Of a stretch of 64,000 nucleotides of DNA, positions 22,124 through 29,501 are shown in pieces. How positions within the stretch are numbered: the stretch's first letter is position 1; the number at the start of each line of letters is the position of its first letter. The position numbers were made by a program, and so were the translations under genes. Source of the DNA: Leucobacter denitrificans (lineage in GTDB: Bacteria; Actinomycetota; Actinomycetes; Actinomycetales; Microbacteriaceae). The stretch spans positions 992,001 to 1,056,000 of the forward strand of contig NZ_CP060716.1 in NCBI RefSeq assembly GCF_014396385.1. The letters are read 5' to 3'. The notes below the pieces were generated by a model. The model saw only the letters and a list, made by a program, of their open reading frames with translations. It ran no database searches and was not told the origin of the DNA.

Positions 22124-22185
22124 GCAGCCACTGCGGCAGCCCACGGAACGAAGCGAGGGAGGAGCCCAGCTGGGAAGGACCAGTC
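22124..22185. repeat. Interspersed repeat, copy C (right border of the ars module)
   Basis: Same core as the other copies with one change (GGAACGAAGCGAGG) and the same tail CTGGGAAGG-A-CCAGTC as copy B. A 10-bp inverted pair CCTTCCCAGC (22102-22111)/GCTGGGAAGG (22169-22178) encloses it, so it can fold into a large stem between two convergent genes. Confidence 0.7.
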
Positions 22186-22199
22186 ACAGGCTATTCGAT

Positions 22200-22541
22200 T
22201 TAGTCGTGCTCTGCCTCGTTCGCGCAAGCTTCGCCGGGTGGGGCCGAGCAGCCCGTGCCGGATTGGAATGCCGGTTCGCTAGGACCAAGAACGCCGAGGG
22301 CCACATAGGTGAGCGCGCCGATCACGATCCCGCCGCCAATCACGAGAAACACTCGCGCCTTGCGCGCTCGCCGGGCAACCGTAGCCGCCCCAACAATCAG
22401 CAGAACCGTGCCGATTATGGCTGCATAGAACGGACCGAACGAAGATCCATATAAGCCCGCGACAGCAGCAAGAATACCCAAGAGAACCCAACGGAATCGA
22501 ACCCCTGGAGTTCCCGGAGTCGCATTCCGGTGATTCGTCAT
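22200..22541 (-). CDS. Small membrane protein (113 aa)
   Basis: Three hydrophobic segments (WVLLGILAAVAGLYG, AAIIGTVLLIVGAATVA and VFLVIGGGIVIGALTYVALG) separated by a basic loop RRARKAR, then a short extracytoplasmic tail with two cysteines (GTGCSAPPGEACANE). No family recognised. The start has only a weak AGAG upstream. It is convergent with arsC across repeat C. Confidence 0.6.
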   Translation of the reverse strand: MTNHRNATPGTPGVRFRWVLLGILAAVAGLYGSSFGPFYAAIIGTVLLIVGAATVARRARKARVFLVIGGGIVIGALTYVALGVLGPSEPAFQSGTGCSAPPGEACANEAEHD

Positions 22542-22603
22542 GTTGCGACTCTAGTTCAACTACCAAGAACTGAAAATGTTACGGTGTAACACAGGAGGAC
22601 CTC

Positions 22604-22828
22604 ATGGCCGCTACAACAATCACCCTTCGTCTCGCAGAGTCAGAGAAGCAGGTGATTGCTGATTTTTCAAAGACTTTCGGCATGAGCATTTCTGAGTTCG
22701 TGCGCACCGCAGCACTCTCACGCATCGAAGATGAGCTCGATCTCGTCGCTTGGGAAGACGCGAAGCGTGAGTTCGATGCCAACCCCAAGACACTAACTGC
22801 CGACGAGATCGCGGCAAAGTACCTCTAA
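22604..22828 (+). CDS. Ribbon-helix-helix antitoxin (RelB/DUF6290-like)
   Basis: 74 residues. The N-terminal ITLRLAESEKQVIADFSKTFGMSISEFVRTAAL is a classic ribbon-helix-helix; the C-terminal LTADEIAAKYL is the toxin-binding tail typical of RelB-like antitoxins. GGAGG lies 6-7 nt before the ATG. It would bind its own promoter and neutralise a RelE toxin, but the toxin gene directly downstream is broken (see next entry), leaving it as an orphan. Confidence 0.82.
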   Translation: MAATTITLRLAESEKQVIADFSKTFGMSISEFVRTAALSRIEDELDLVAWEDAKREFDANPKTLTADEIAAKYL

Positions 22829-22975
22829 CTGTGGCGTCTCCTCTATTCTCAGCGAGTCGACACACAACTCAACAAGTTCGCCCCAGGTGTTCGCCGTGTC
22901 ATCGTGGCCTGGCTCAATAAGAACATTGACGAGCGGCAGGATCACAATCTTTACCAGATCATCCTTCACGAATAG
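22829..22975 (+). pseudogene. Truncated RelE-type toxin remnant
   Basis: Directly after the antitoxin stop, 48 codons read WRLLYSQRVDTQLNKFAPGV then RRVIVAWLNKNID, the N-terminal half of a RelE/ParE toxin. After that the similarity is lost and a TAG follows. The catalytic C-terminal half is missing. The codon where the start should be is CTG, and the nearby GTG at 22831 is out of frame, so the toxin is probably neither started nor functional. Confidence 0.65.
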
Positions 22976-23435
22976 GCTCGGCGTAGAGCAGCCGAAAGCG
23001 CTCGCAGACAACCGGCATATCGGACACGTAGCCGCGTGGGTTCTCCGAGTAGTTGCGCCAGTAGTGTTCGTGAATTTCGCGCCATGCTGCGAGAGTACGC
23101 TCACCTTCGCCCTCTGCGTGCGCGTGTTCCTCAGTCACTTCGTCGAACGGGACAATTGAGATGGCAGTCGTCTCAAGTAATGCCCGCGGTGCGCCTCTCC
23201 CGTCCAGGATGATGCTGTATTCGCCTACTGTGGGCACGGGCTCCTTTGAGTGCTCGTAATCCCACAGAGGTGAGGCCGTTCCCGTCTTGATTCCATCAAG
23301 CACGAGAGCGAGCAAACCGTCGGCATGGTCTGGAGTAGCTCCGAAGGCCCACGCCTCAGGAATCTTCATGGGCAGAAATGGGATGTTTGAGCGGCAACGC
23401 TCCCAAAACTCAGCAATAGCAGACCCTGTACTCAC
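22959..23435 (-). CDS. ASCH-domain protein
   Basis: A 158-residue protein with an ASCH (PUA-like) fold. Characteristic stretches are EAWAFGATPDHADGLLALVLDGIKTGTASPLWDYE and a C-terminal ENPRGYVSDMPVVCERFRLLY. ASCH proteins are thought to bind RNA or nucleotides; some are amidohydrolases for acetylated cytidine, but that class is smaller. The GTG at 23435 is chosen because the N-terminal IAEFWERCRS helix belongs to the family; no good ribosome site is visible. The 3' end overlaps the toxin remnant by 17 bp. Confidence 0.82.
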   Translation of the reverse strand: MSTGSAIAEFWERCRSNIPFLPMKIPEAWAFGATPDHADGLLALVLDGIKTGTASPLWDYEHSKEPVPTVGEYSIILDGRGAPRALLETTAISIVPFDEVTEEHAHAEGEGERTLAAWREIHEHYWRNYSENPRGYVSDMPVVCERFRLLYAEPIREG

Positions 23436-23565
23436 TTCCCCATACTACTTAGCGGAGTGTGACACTATTAGGTACAAGTCAACTGTTTCCCGTAGCTGCT
23501 GAGAAGGAGCACGTAGCACGGATGTGTGTGGATCCGACCGAGATGGTTGCGAAGATACTCCTCGC

Positions 23566-24036
23566 TTAGTACCGCGAAATCGTCACGTATCCAATACCTG
23601 TCGAAGTCGCCTTCTCAACCTTGCACCCGGCGTTGTATGCCGCACTCCACGCTGCGTTCTTCGTGGATCCCGAGCTTGAATAGTTGAAGTTCACCTGACC
23701 TGCGTAGAAGCAGAGCTGGTTCCAGGTCTTTGGTCCAACAATTCCGTCAGCCGTGAGATGTGCAAACTTTTGGAAGCGCTGTACCTGGGTCTTTGTTTTC
23801 GGACCGAACTGGTTATCGACTGCGAGACCGTACCCGCCGTAGCTCTTGCCGTATGTCTGATTGATTCCATTCAGCATTTTCTGAATGTAGCCGATGCAAG
23901 CCGCATACCCTCCGTTGGTGTAGTTGTATGCCGTGCAACCCTTTCCGGAGGTTCCGCTGTACGCCTCCGCCTGCGCGGCGGGTGCGACCACACCGAATCC
24001 AGCGAGACCGAGAGCGAGTACCCCCACGATTGCCAT
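23566..24036 (-). CDS. Secreted peptidoglycan-binding-domain protein with an amber codon in its signal peptide
   Basis: 156 residues as read from ATG 24036: a hydrophobic signal segment (MAIVGVLALGLAGFGVVAPAAQA), then a PG_binding_1-like domain (GLAVDNQFGPKTKTQVQRFQ, ADGIVGPKTWNQL) and a Cys-containing C-terminus (SAAYNAGCKV). It is probably exported and binds the cell wall. A better start lies at 24054 with AAGAAAGG 5 nt upstream, but codon 5 from there is TAG (ATG AAG TCG CTT TAG AAG ATG). The intact form would have the basic n-region that the shorter start lacks. So this is either an inactivated gene, one using weak reinitiation, or an allele with one substitution or sequencing error. Confidence 0.75.
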   Translation of the reverse strand: MAIVGVLALGLAGFGVVAPAAQAEAYSGTSGKGCTAYNYTNGGYAACIGYIQKMLNGINQTYGKSYGGYGLAVDNQFGPKTKTQVQRFQKFAHLTADGIVGPKTWNQLCFYAGQVNFNYSSSGSTKNAAWSAAYNAGCKVEKATSTGIGYVTISRY

Positions 24037-24195
24037 CTTCTAAAGCGACTTCATTGGTGCCTTTCTTGTGCGCTGATAGTTTCAGCAGCTGTGCTGAAAA
24101 ATTAGCAGCGCGCGTCGCTACCCCACATCTGACGTTTGGCCAATCTCAATTCGCAACGCGATGCGCGCCGCTTGGCCAAATGTACGATGGGGGTC

Positions 24196-24678
24196 ATGAC
24201 TACCCCCGACGCTACTCTCAAGGTTCGCCCAATAGCCCTCGTCGACGAGGCGCGCTGGAAAGAGCTCTTCCGCGGGTACCGTGAGTTCTACCGTCTCCCC
24301 GAATCCGAGGATGTGGTGGCTCGAGTGTGGTCTTGGCTCATGGACCCCGCACACGAGAGCGAGTCAATCGTCGCCGAGAGCGAGAACGGCATCGTCGCGT
24401 TCGGTAATTTCCGTCGCTTCTCCCGCCCCTCAACCGGCACCGTTGGAATCTGGCTCGACGACCTCTTCACTGACCCGAACCTACGCGGCAAAGGTGCGGG
24501 CCGCGCGATCATCACAAGGCTCACTGAGATTGCGAACGCAGAGGGGCGTTCCGTGGTGCGATGGATCACCGCCGACGACAACCACCAGGCCCAGGCGTTA
24601 TATGACCAGATCGCGACTCGCACACACTGGGTCACCTACGATGCTGCACCTGCAGCGGATGAGACACATGAATACTGA
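24196..24678 (+). CDS. GNAT-family N-acetyltransferase
   Basis: A 160-residue acetyl-CoA-dependent acyltransferase. The acetyl-CoA pyrophosphate loop is DPNLRGKGAGRAIITRL (R/Q-x-x-G-x-G/A) near residue 95, preceded by the beta-4 strand GIWLDDLFT and followed by the conserved ALYDQIA helix. The substrate is unknown; most such small enzymes modify amines on metabolites, antibiotics or proteins. ATG 24196 follows GATGGGGGTC; upstream in-frame ATGs exist at 24187 and 24136 but add residues without family character. Confidence 0.85.
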   Translation: MTTPDATLKVRPIALVDEARWKELFRGYREFYRLPESEDVVARVWSWLMDPAHESESIVAESENGIVAFGNFRRFSRPSTGTVGIWLDDLFTDPNLRGKGAGRAIITRLTEIANAEGRSVVRWITADDNHQAQALYDQIATRTHWVTYDAAPAADETHEY

Positions 24679-24761
24679 GCTGAATCACTTAGTGGTCGCA
24701 ACAGACGCGATTCTCTGCTCAGATCGCCGCTGCGGGGCGTCAGCGCAGTGCTCCCGGGAAG

Positions 24762-24986
24762 CTACTCGGGCTTCTTCGGGCTTTCGGGGTCTACGGTGCC
24801 GGTTGTGCCGGCATCGGGGGTACCGGGCTCAGCTGTCTTGTCGTCGTCGCCTGAGACCTCTTTCTTGAGGATCTTCATCGACTGGCCGAGGCTCTTCGCG
24901 AGCGCTGGGAGCTTCGGTGCACCAAACAACAGCAACACAATGAAGATAATGACGATGAGGGTCGGGCCACTCAAATTGCCGAACAT
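24762..24986 (-). CDS. tatA: TatA/TatE twin-arginine translocase subunit, copy 2
   Basis: 74 residues: a short N-terminus, one membrane helix (PTLIVIIFIVLLLFGAPKLP) with the conserved FGAPKLPALAKSLGQ hinge and amphipathic helix, then a charged, disordered tail. TatA forms the oligomeric channel for folded proteins exported with TatC. It sits 98 bp downstream of a second TatA gene in the same direction, and no tatC is in the window. Confidence 0.9.
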   Translation of the reverse strand: MFGNLSGPTLIVIIFIVLLLFGAPKLPALAKSLGQSMKILKKEVSGDDDKTAEPGTPDAGTTGTVDPESPKKPE

Positions 24987-25084
24987 GTGCGAAGTACTCC
25001 TCTTGGTGCTGCAAACTCAGGTAAAGCTTCAGTACAAACTACCGCAGATCACTGCGAGATGTGTGAGCAGAACTGAGGTGTGAA

Positions 25085-25282
25085 CTACTTGTTGCTTTCA
25101 GTGCTCTCTGTTGAGTGAGGAACGGACTCAGATTGAGTACCTGTGTCGCTTACCTCTTGCTTCAAGATCCTCATTGACTGACCGAGGCTCTTCGCAAGCG
25201 CGGGAAGCTTCGGCGCACCAAACAAAAGCAGCACGAGAAAGACGATAACGATGAGGTGCGCGCCAGTAAGCCCTTGGATCAT
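25085..25282 (-). CDS. tatA: TatA/TatE twin-arginine translocase subunit, copy 1
   Basis: 65 residues with the same helix/hinge (LIVIVFLVLLLFGAPKLPAL and AKSLGQSMRILKQEV) as copy 2 but a shorter, Ser/Thr-rich tail. The identity of the hinge region shows tandem duplication; the tails have diverged. The two may form mixed or separate oligomers. Confidence 0.9.
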   Translation of the reverse strand: MIQGLTGAHLIVIVFLVLLLFGAPKLPALAKSLGQSMRILKQEVSDTGTQSESVPHSTESTESNK

Positions 25283-25321
25283 GTGCTGATTATTGCACGG
25301 AAGGCTTGGCGAAAACTCGGG

Positions 25322-25687
25322 TTATTTGGTGTCGTTAACTTCTTGCGCCGATTCGGATTCGGGGACCTCAGGAGCTTCGGGAGTTTCCGTTGCGGCAGGC
25401 ACCTCGTGTGCCACAACATGATCCACCACTGCTGTGCCACGCTTGCGCTTCGCAACAGCGGTGAGAACAAGCGACAGTACACCGCCGATCGCGAGGCCAA
25501 TAACCGCGCCGATGAGCAGCATGAACCCTGCGATCTGTCGCATCGTGTACAGCGCGCCCTCAGGGATCGGGAAGAAGAGCGTGATCAGCGCACCAAGTGC
25601 ACCACCGAGAATCGCACCGCCAATGAGGAGGCGGCCGTAACGCACGGAGCGCTGAAGTTCTACGGTTTGCTGAGTTTCGCTTGCCAT
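25322..25687 (-). CDS. Two-helix membrane protein with acidic tail (121 aa)
   Basis: Two hydrophobic segments (LLIGGAILGGALGALITLFF and FMLLIGAVIGLAIGGVLSLVL) separated by a short loop, then a basic KRKRG stop-transfer and an acidic, Pro/Glu-rich cytoplasmic tail. No family name recognised. It precedes tatA copy 1 in the same direction, so it may be co-expressed. Confidence 0.7.
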   Translation of the reverse strand: MASETQQTVELQRSVRYGRLLIGGAILGGALGALITLFFPIPEGALYTMRQIAGFMLLIGAVIGLAIGGVLSLVLTAVAKRKRGTAVVDHVVAHEVPAATETPEAPEVPESESAQEVNDTK

Positions 25688-25721
25688 AGGTCCATTCTCG
25701 CAGGTCTCGCCTGGGAGAATT

Positions 25722-26087
25722 TCAGGGCTCGATCCGCCGCACGGGGAGCAAGCCCGCGAGATCCGCTCGCGACCCCGATGCGCTGACAGCGCCCGAATCG
25801 ACGGCCGCGTCCCAGTCGATACGGCCGGTCGCGATGCCGATCCACGTCACTGCATCCATCTCAATCACATTCGGCGGCGTACCCCGCGTGTGCGTGAGAC
25901 CGCCCACGCACTGCACCGCCCCGAATGGAGGCACTCGAACCTCGACGGCCTTGCCGGGAGCGCGCTCTGCGAGTTCTTCGAGCAGAAACCGGGTTGCGGT
26001 TGCCAGCGTGTTTCGCTCGTCGCTGCCCGACACCGCTGCGGCGAGCGCACTCACCCCGTCTTGCTCGCTGATTCTGCGCCTAGCCAT
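25722..26087 (-). CDS. Sterol-carrier-family (SCP2-like) protein
   Basis: 121 residues. The stretch APGKAVEVRVPPFGAVQCVGG followed by HTRGTPPNVIEMDAVTWIGIATGRIDWDAAV is typical of a small actinobacterial protein annotated as sterol carrier family, a lipid-binding fold. It lies just 23 bp from the divergent purD start, an arrangement I believe is common in Microbacteriaceae. The ligand is unknown. Confidence 0.82.
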   Translation of the reverse strand: MARRRISEQDGVSALAAAVSGSDERNTLATATRFLLEELAERAPGKAVEVRVPPFGAVQCVGGLTHTRGTPPNVIEMDAVTWIGIATGRIDWDAAVDSGAVSASGSRADLAGLLPVRRIEP

Positions 26088-26110
26088 GAGCCCAGACTAT
26101 CCTTGAGTGT

Positions 26111-27373
26111 GTGAAGATTCTCGTCTTGGGGCCCGGCGCCCGCGAACACGCAATTGTCCTCTCCCTGATCTCAGAAGATGCGGGTCACGAAGTCGTCTGT
26201 GCGCCCGGCAACGCGGGGGTTGCGGCTCTTGGTGTTGAAACCGCTGATCTTGCGTTCACTGATCCCGAGGCTGTTGCCGCGTTCGTTGCGGATCGGGGCT
26301 TTGACCTCGTCGTCGTTGGTCCGGAGGCTCCGCTTGTTGCTGGGGTTGCCGATCCACTGCGCGCCGCAGGCGTACCCGTGTTTGGGCCTGACGCTGCGGC
26401 TGCTCAGCTCGAGGGCTCGAAGGCGTTTGCGAAGCGGATCATGGATGAGGCTGGCGTGCCCACCGGTCAGGCGCGCAAGGTGACCGGCACGGCTGACGCA
26501 GGGTCGGTGCTCGACGAGTTCGGTGCACCCTACGTGGTGAAGGCCGACGGCCTGGCCGCGGGCAAGGGCGTGCTCGTCACCGAGGATCGCGATGCGGCCC
26601 TCGAGCACGTCGCCACCTGGGCACCACACGGAGAGGTGCTCGTCGAAGAGTTTCTCGACGGCCAAGAGGTGTCGCTGTTCTTCTTCGCAGACGGCCACAA
26701 CGTCGTACCGCTCACTCCGGCGCAAGACTACAAGCGCATCTTCGACGGCGATGAGGGCCCCAACACCGGCGGCATGGGCGCGTACTCGCCACTCCCCTGG
26801 CTGCCGGGCGGAACCGAAGCGTTCATCGACGAGATCACGCGCACCGTCGCGCTTCCGACCGTGCGTCAGCTCGAATCTGAGGGCACTCCGTTTGTTGGGT
26901 TGCTTTACTGCGGACTGATCGTTACGTCGAAGGGCGTGCGCGTGATCGAGTTCAACGCGAGGTTCGGCGACCCCGAAACGCAGGTCGTGCTCGCGAGACT
27001 CGAATCCCCGCTCAGCGCCTACCTGCTTGCTGCCGCGAAGGGCGACCTGACCGCGGTGCCCGCGCCTGAGTTTGCAGACGAGCCCGCAATGATTGTGGTG
27101 CTCGCGAGCGAGGGCTACCCCGGAGACGTCACGACGGGCCGCGAAATCACGGGCCTCGACGACGCTGCCAAGGTGCCGGGTGTGCACCTGGTTCACGCGG
27201 CAACGGCCCGCACTGATTCAGGGGGGTGGATCGCGACCGGCGGTCGAGTCCTCGGCGTCGTATCGCGCGGGGAGACCTTTGCAGAGGCCCGCTCACGCGC
27301 CTACGCCGCAATGGATGAGATCGGCCTCGAAGGCGGTCAGTTCAGAACCGACATCGCAGAGCGCGTCGCTTAG
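26111..27373 (+). CDS. purD: Phosphoribosylamine-glycine ligase
   Basis: A 420-residue ATP-grasp enzyme of de novo purine synthesis (step 2). N-domain KILVLGPGAREHAI; ATP-grasp core with AFAKRIMDEAGVPTG and YVVKADGLAAGKGVLVT; signature RFGDPETQVVL near residue 285. Full length. The start is GTG at 26111 with no ribosome site and GACTATCC about 12-18 nt upstream, so transcription and translation may start nearly together (leaderless). The gap to the divergent gene is only 23 bp. Followed by a CAGACGTT-type inverted repeat near 27383-27421 that could end transcription. Confidence 0.95.
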   Translation: MKILVLGPGAREHAIVLSLISEDAGHEVVCAPGNAGVAALGVETADLAFTDPEAVAAFVADRGFDLVVVGPEAPLVAGVADPLRAAGVPVFGPDAAAAQLEGSKAFAKRIMDEAGVPTGQARKVTGTADAGSVLDEFGAPYVVKADGLAAGKGVLVTEDRDAALEHVATWAPHGEVLVEEFLDGQEVSLFFFADGHNVVPLTPAQDYKRIFDGDEGPNTGGMGAYSPLPWLPGGTEAFIDEITRTVALPTVRQLESEGTPFVGLLYCGLIVTSKGVRVIEFNARFGDPETQVVLARLESPLSAYLLAAAKGDLTAVPAPEFADEPAMIVVLASEGYPGDVTTGREITGLDDAAKVPGVHLVHAATARTDSGGWIATGGRVLGVVSRGETFAEARSRAYAAMDEIGLEGGQFRTDIAERVA

Positions 27374-27378
27374 CCGTT

Positions 27379-27421
27379 TCAGCCTGAGACCGTTGATGTT
27401 CTGAGACGTTAACGGTCTCAG
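27379..27421 (+). terminator. Probable terminator after purD
   Basis: TGAGACCGTT (27385-27394) pairs with AACGGTCTCA (27412-27421) as a 10-bp inverted repeat between convergent genes. A T-tract is lacking, so this is only probable. Confidence 0.5.
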
Positions 27422-28173
27422 GCACCGCGGATGAGGTCGTCGAACGAAAGTTCCGCCTCGGTCTCTGACTCAGATTCAGTTTCAGCTTCGGATTCGGCTT
27501 TCAGTTCAGCTTCAGGCTCAACATTTGGCTCTGCTTCGGCATCAATTTCTGCTTCGGAGTCATCTTCACCGACCTCGGTCGAATCCGGTTCAGCGTCAGG
27601 CGAAGTTGGAGCATCAGGCGAAGCCTCAGAGCGATTCTCTTCGTATGGAGCTAGATTTTCGCCTGGCGCTGAGTCGGCAGTTTCAACTGCGGCCTCGACT
27701 GTGGTGACGAGGGCGGTGAGCAACTCGATCCACCCCTGCTGCGCGTCGGCGATGCGCTCGCTCGCATCTGCGAAACGACCGAAGCCAGTTTCACTCACAG
27801 TGATGTCGGTGCTCTCGCTGGCGCCGACGGCGCCGGAGGGGTACGCACTGTCGGCGCTACCGTCAGCGGTACTTTCGCCAGACCGCAGCGTGAGCAGCAC
27901 TTCGGTTTCAAACTCATCGGCCGCGTCGCGCCAGCGGAAGCCGAGCACGTGCCCAGAAATGCAGACGTCGATAACGCCGCTCGCGTCGCGAACGACCTCG
28001 GAATCGCCCGCCCCGTCGCTCCACTGCTCCGACACCGATCCACCGAGTGAGGCCTCGACCTGCGAGCCTGGCCACCACACCTGCCTGAGTTCTGCATCGA
28101 CGACGTGGGCCCACACGAGATCGCGAGGTGCACTTGCTGTTTTGCGTGCGAGAACGAGCCCGACTGTTGCCAT
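27418..28173 (-). CDS. SRPBCC-like protein with long acidic tail
   Basis: 251 residues. The N-terminal half (ARKTASAPRDLVWAHVVDAELRQVWWPG... GHVLGFRWRDAADEFETEVLLTL) looks like a START/AHSA1-type (SRPBCC) ligand-binding domain followed by a helix FADASERIADAQQGWIELLTAL. The C-terminal 90 residues are almost entirely Glu, Asp, Ser, Ala and Pro, ending in ELSFDDLIRGA. GGAGG is 9 nt before the ATG. The ligand and role are unknown. Divergent from purC with about 37 bp between starts. Confidence 0.7.
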   Translation of the reverse strand: MATVGLVLARKTASAPRDLVWAHVVDAELRQVWWPGSQVEASLGGSVSEQWSDGAGDSEVVRDASGVIDVCISGHVLGFRWRDAADEFETEVLLTLRSGESTADGSADSAYPSGAVGASESTDITVSETGFGRFADASERIADAQQGWIELLTALVTTVEAAVETADSAPGENLAPYEENRSEASPDAPTSPDAEPDSTEVGEDDSEAEIDAEAEPNVEPEAELKAESEAETESESETEAELSFDDLIRGA

Positions 28174-28210
28174 GAAACAGAACCTCCCTCTCGCGCCCTC
28201 AGGCCATTCT

Positions 28211-29176
28211 ATGTCTGAGAGAATGGACGGTGTGAACGCACTCCCCGCACCCCTCGCCCTTGACGGATGGACACATATCTATTCAGGAAAGGTGCGTGAT
28301 CTGTACGTTCCCGCGGGCGAAGACGCGGCGACGTCGACGTATCTGCTTGTCGTCGCGAGCAACCGTGTGAGCGCGTTTGATCACGTTCTCGAGCCACCGA
28401 TTCCCGGCAAGGGGGCGCTGCTCACTGCGCTTTCGAACTGGTGGTTCTCGCGCATCGACCTGCCGAACCACTTGGCTGGCGACGACGCACCCGCAGTGCC
28501 CGAAGAGGTTGCGGATCGCGCGGTAGTGACCCGCCGCCTCGAGATGTACCCGGTTGAGTGCGTTGTCCGTGGGGCGCTGACGGGCTCGGGGTACAAGGAG
28601 TACCTCGAGACGGGGGCGGTGTGCGGCATCGAGCTCCCCGTGGGCATCGCTGACGGCGACCTGCTCGATGAGCCGATCTACACGCCGGCCTACAAGGCGC
28701 CCTACGGGGAGCACGACGAGAACATCACGTTCGAGCGCTCGGTCGAGCTCGTAGGTCGCGAGGTTGCGGAGGCGCTGCGCGGCGCCTCACTCAAGATCTT
28801 TACGGCAGCGCGTAAGCTCGCGGCGGATCGAGGAGTGGTGCTCGCAGACACGAAGTTTGAGTTCGGACGCGATCCGCATACTGGCGAACTCACCCTCGCT
28901 GACGAGGTACTTACGAGCGACTCGTCGCGGTACTGGGACGCGTCGAGCTACCACGACACCGCACTGAGCGGCGCGCAGAGGCTCGCGTCGTTCGACAAGC
29001 AGATCGTGCGCAACTGGTTGAAGTCTAACTGGGACATGCAGGGCACTCCCCCTGAGCTTCCCGATGAAATTGTGGATCAGACCTACGAACGCTACCGCGA
29101 ACTGTATGTGATTCTTACGGGCCACGAACCCCCGTATGCACCGCTCAGGTCTGCGGACGAGGTGTGGGGCGCATAG
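28211..29176 (+). CDS. purC: Phosphoribosylaminoimidazole-succinocarboxamide synthase
   Basis: About 321 residues; joins CAIR and aspartate (step 8 of purine synthesis). Seen: IYSGKVRDLYVP, ASNRVSAFDHVLEPPIPGKG, YPVECVVRGALTGSGYKEY and ADTKFEFG. The reading frame is open well upstream, but that part is low-complexity and antisense to the SRPBCC gene, so I start at ATG 28211. ATG 28223 or GTG 28232 are alternatives; none has a good ribosome site, and TATGTC overlapping the start hints at a leaderless transcript. Confidence 0.93.
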   Translation: MSERMDGVNALPAPLALDGWTHIYSGKVRDLYVPAGEDAATSTYLLVVASNRVSAFDHVLEPPIPGKGALLTALSNWWFSRIDLPNHLAGDDAPAVPEEVADRAVVTRRLEMYPVECVVRGALTGSGYKEYLETGAVCGIELPVGIADGDLLDEPIYTPAYKAPYGEHDENITFERSVELVGREVAEALRGASLKIFTAARKLAADRGVVLADTKFEFGRDPHTGELTLADEVLTSDSSRYWDASSYHDTALSGAQRLASFDKQIVRNWLKSNWDMQGTPPELPDEIVDQTYERYRELYVILTGHEPPYAPLRSADEVWGA

Positions 29177-29234
29177 CCCAAATCTTGCGGCTAAACTAGT
29201 ACCAGACTGTTCACTCGCGAGTTGGAGGCACTCT

Positions 29235-29501
29235 TTGCCCACGATTGTTGTTGATGTCATGCCGAAGGCAGAACTGCTCGACCCGCAGGGTAAGGCGACC
29301 ACCGGTGCGCTGCACCGACTCGGTCACGGCTCGTTCGAAAACGTGCGCATTGGTAAGCGCTTCGAGTTCACCATCGAGGGCGAAGTTACCGACGCTGTGC
29401 TCGCTGAGGTGCGCAAGGTTGCCGACGAGATCCTCTCGAACTCGGTGATTGAAGATGTCGTCGCGATCAGCGTTGACGGCGTTGCCGCAGAGGTTCGCTA
29501 A
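29235..29501 (+). CDS. purS: FGAM synthase subunit PurS
   Basis: An 88-residue, cytosolic small subunit that bridges PurL and Pur[27 protein letters not shown] is the family hallmark. The TTG at 29235 is the start: GGAGG is 6 nt upstream and homology begins right after it, although the frame is open further back. Its stop overlaps the purQ ATG by one base. Confidence 0.93.
   Translation: MPTIVVDVMPKAELLDPQGKATTGALHRLGHGSFENVRIGKRFEFTIEGEVTDAVLAEVRKVADEILSNSVIEDVVAISVDGVAAEVR

Noticed and set aside
22831..22900. GTG start for the toxin remnant
   Set aside because: It is in a different frame from the RelE-like sequence, so it does not rescue the toxin.
24136..24195. Upstream start for the GNAT gene
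   Set aside because: Adds 20 residues without acetyltransferase character; ATG 24196 has the better context.
27431..28210. Ser-rich frame fused upstream of purC
   Set aside because: It is antisense to the SRPBCC gene, is Ser/Ala/Pro low complexity and has no purC homology; purC starts near 28211.
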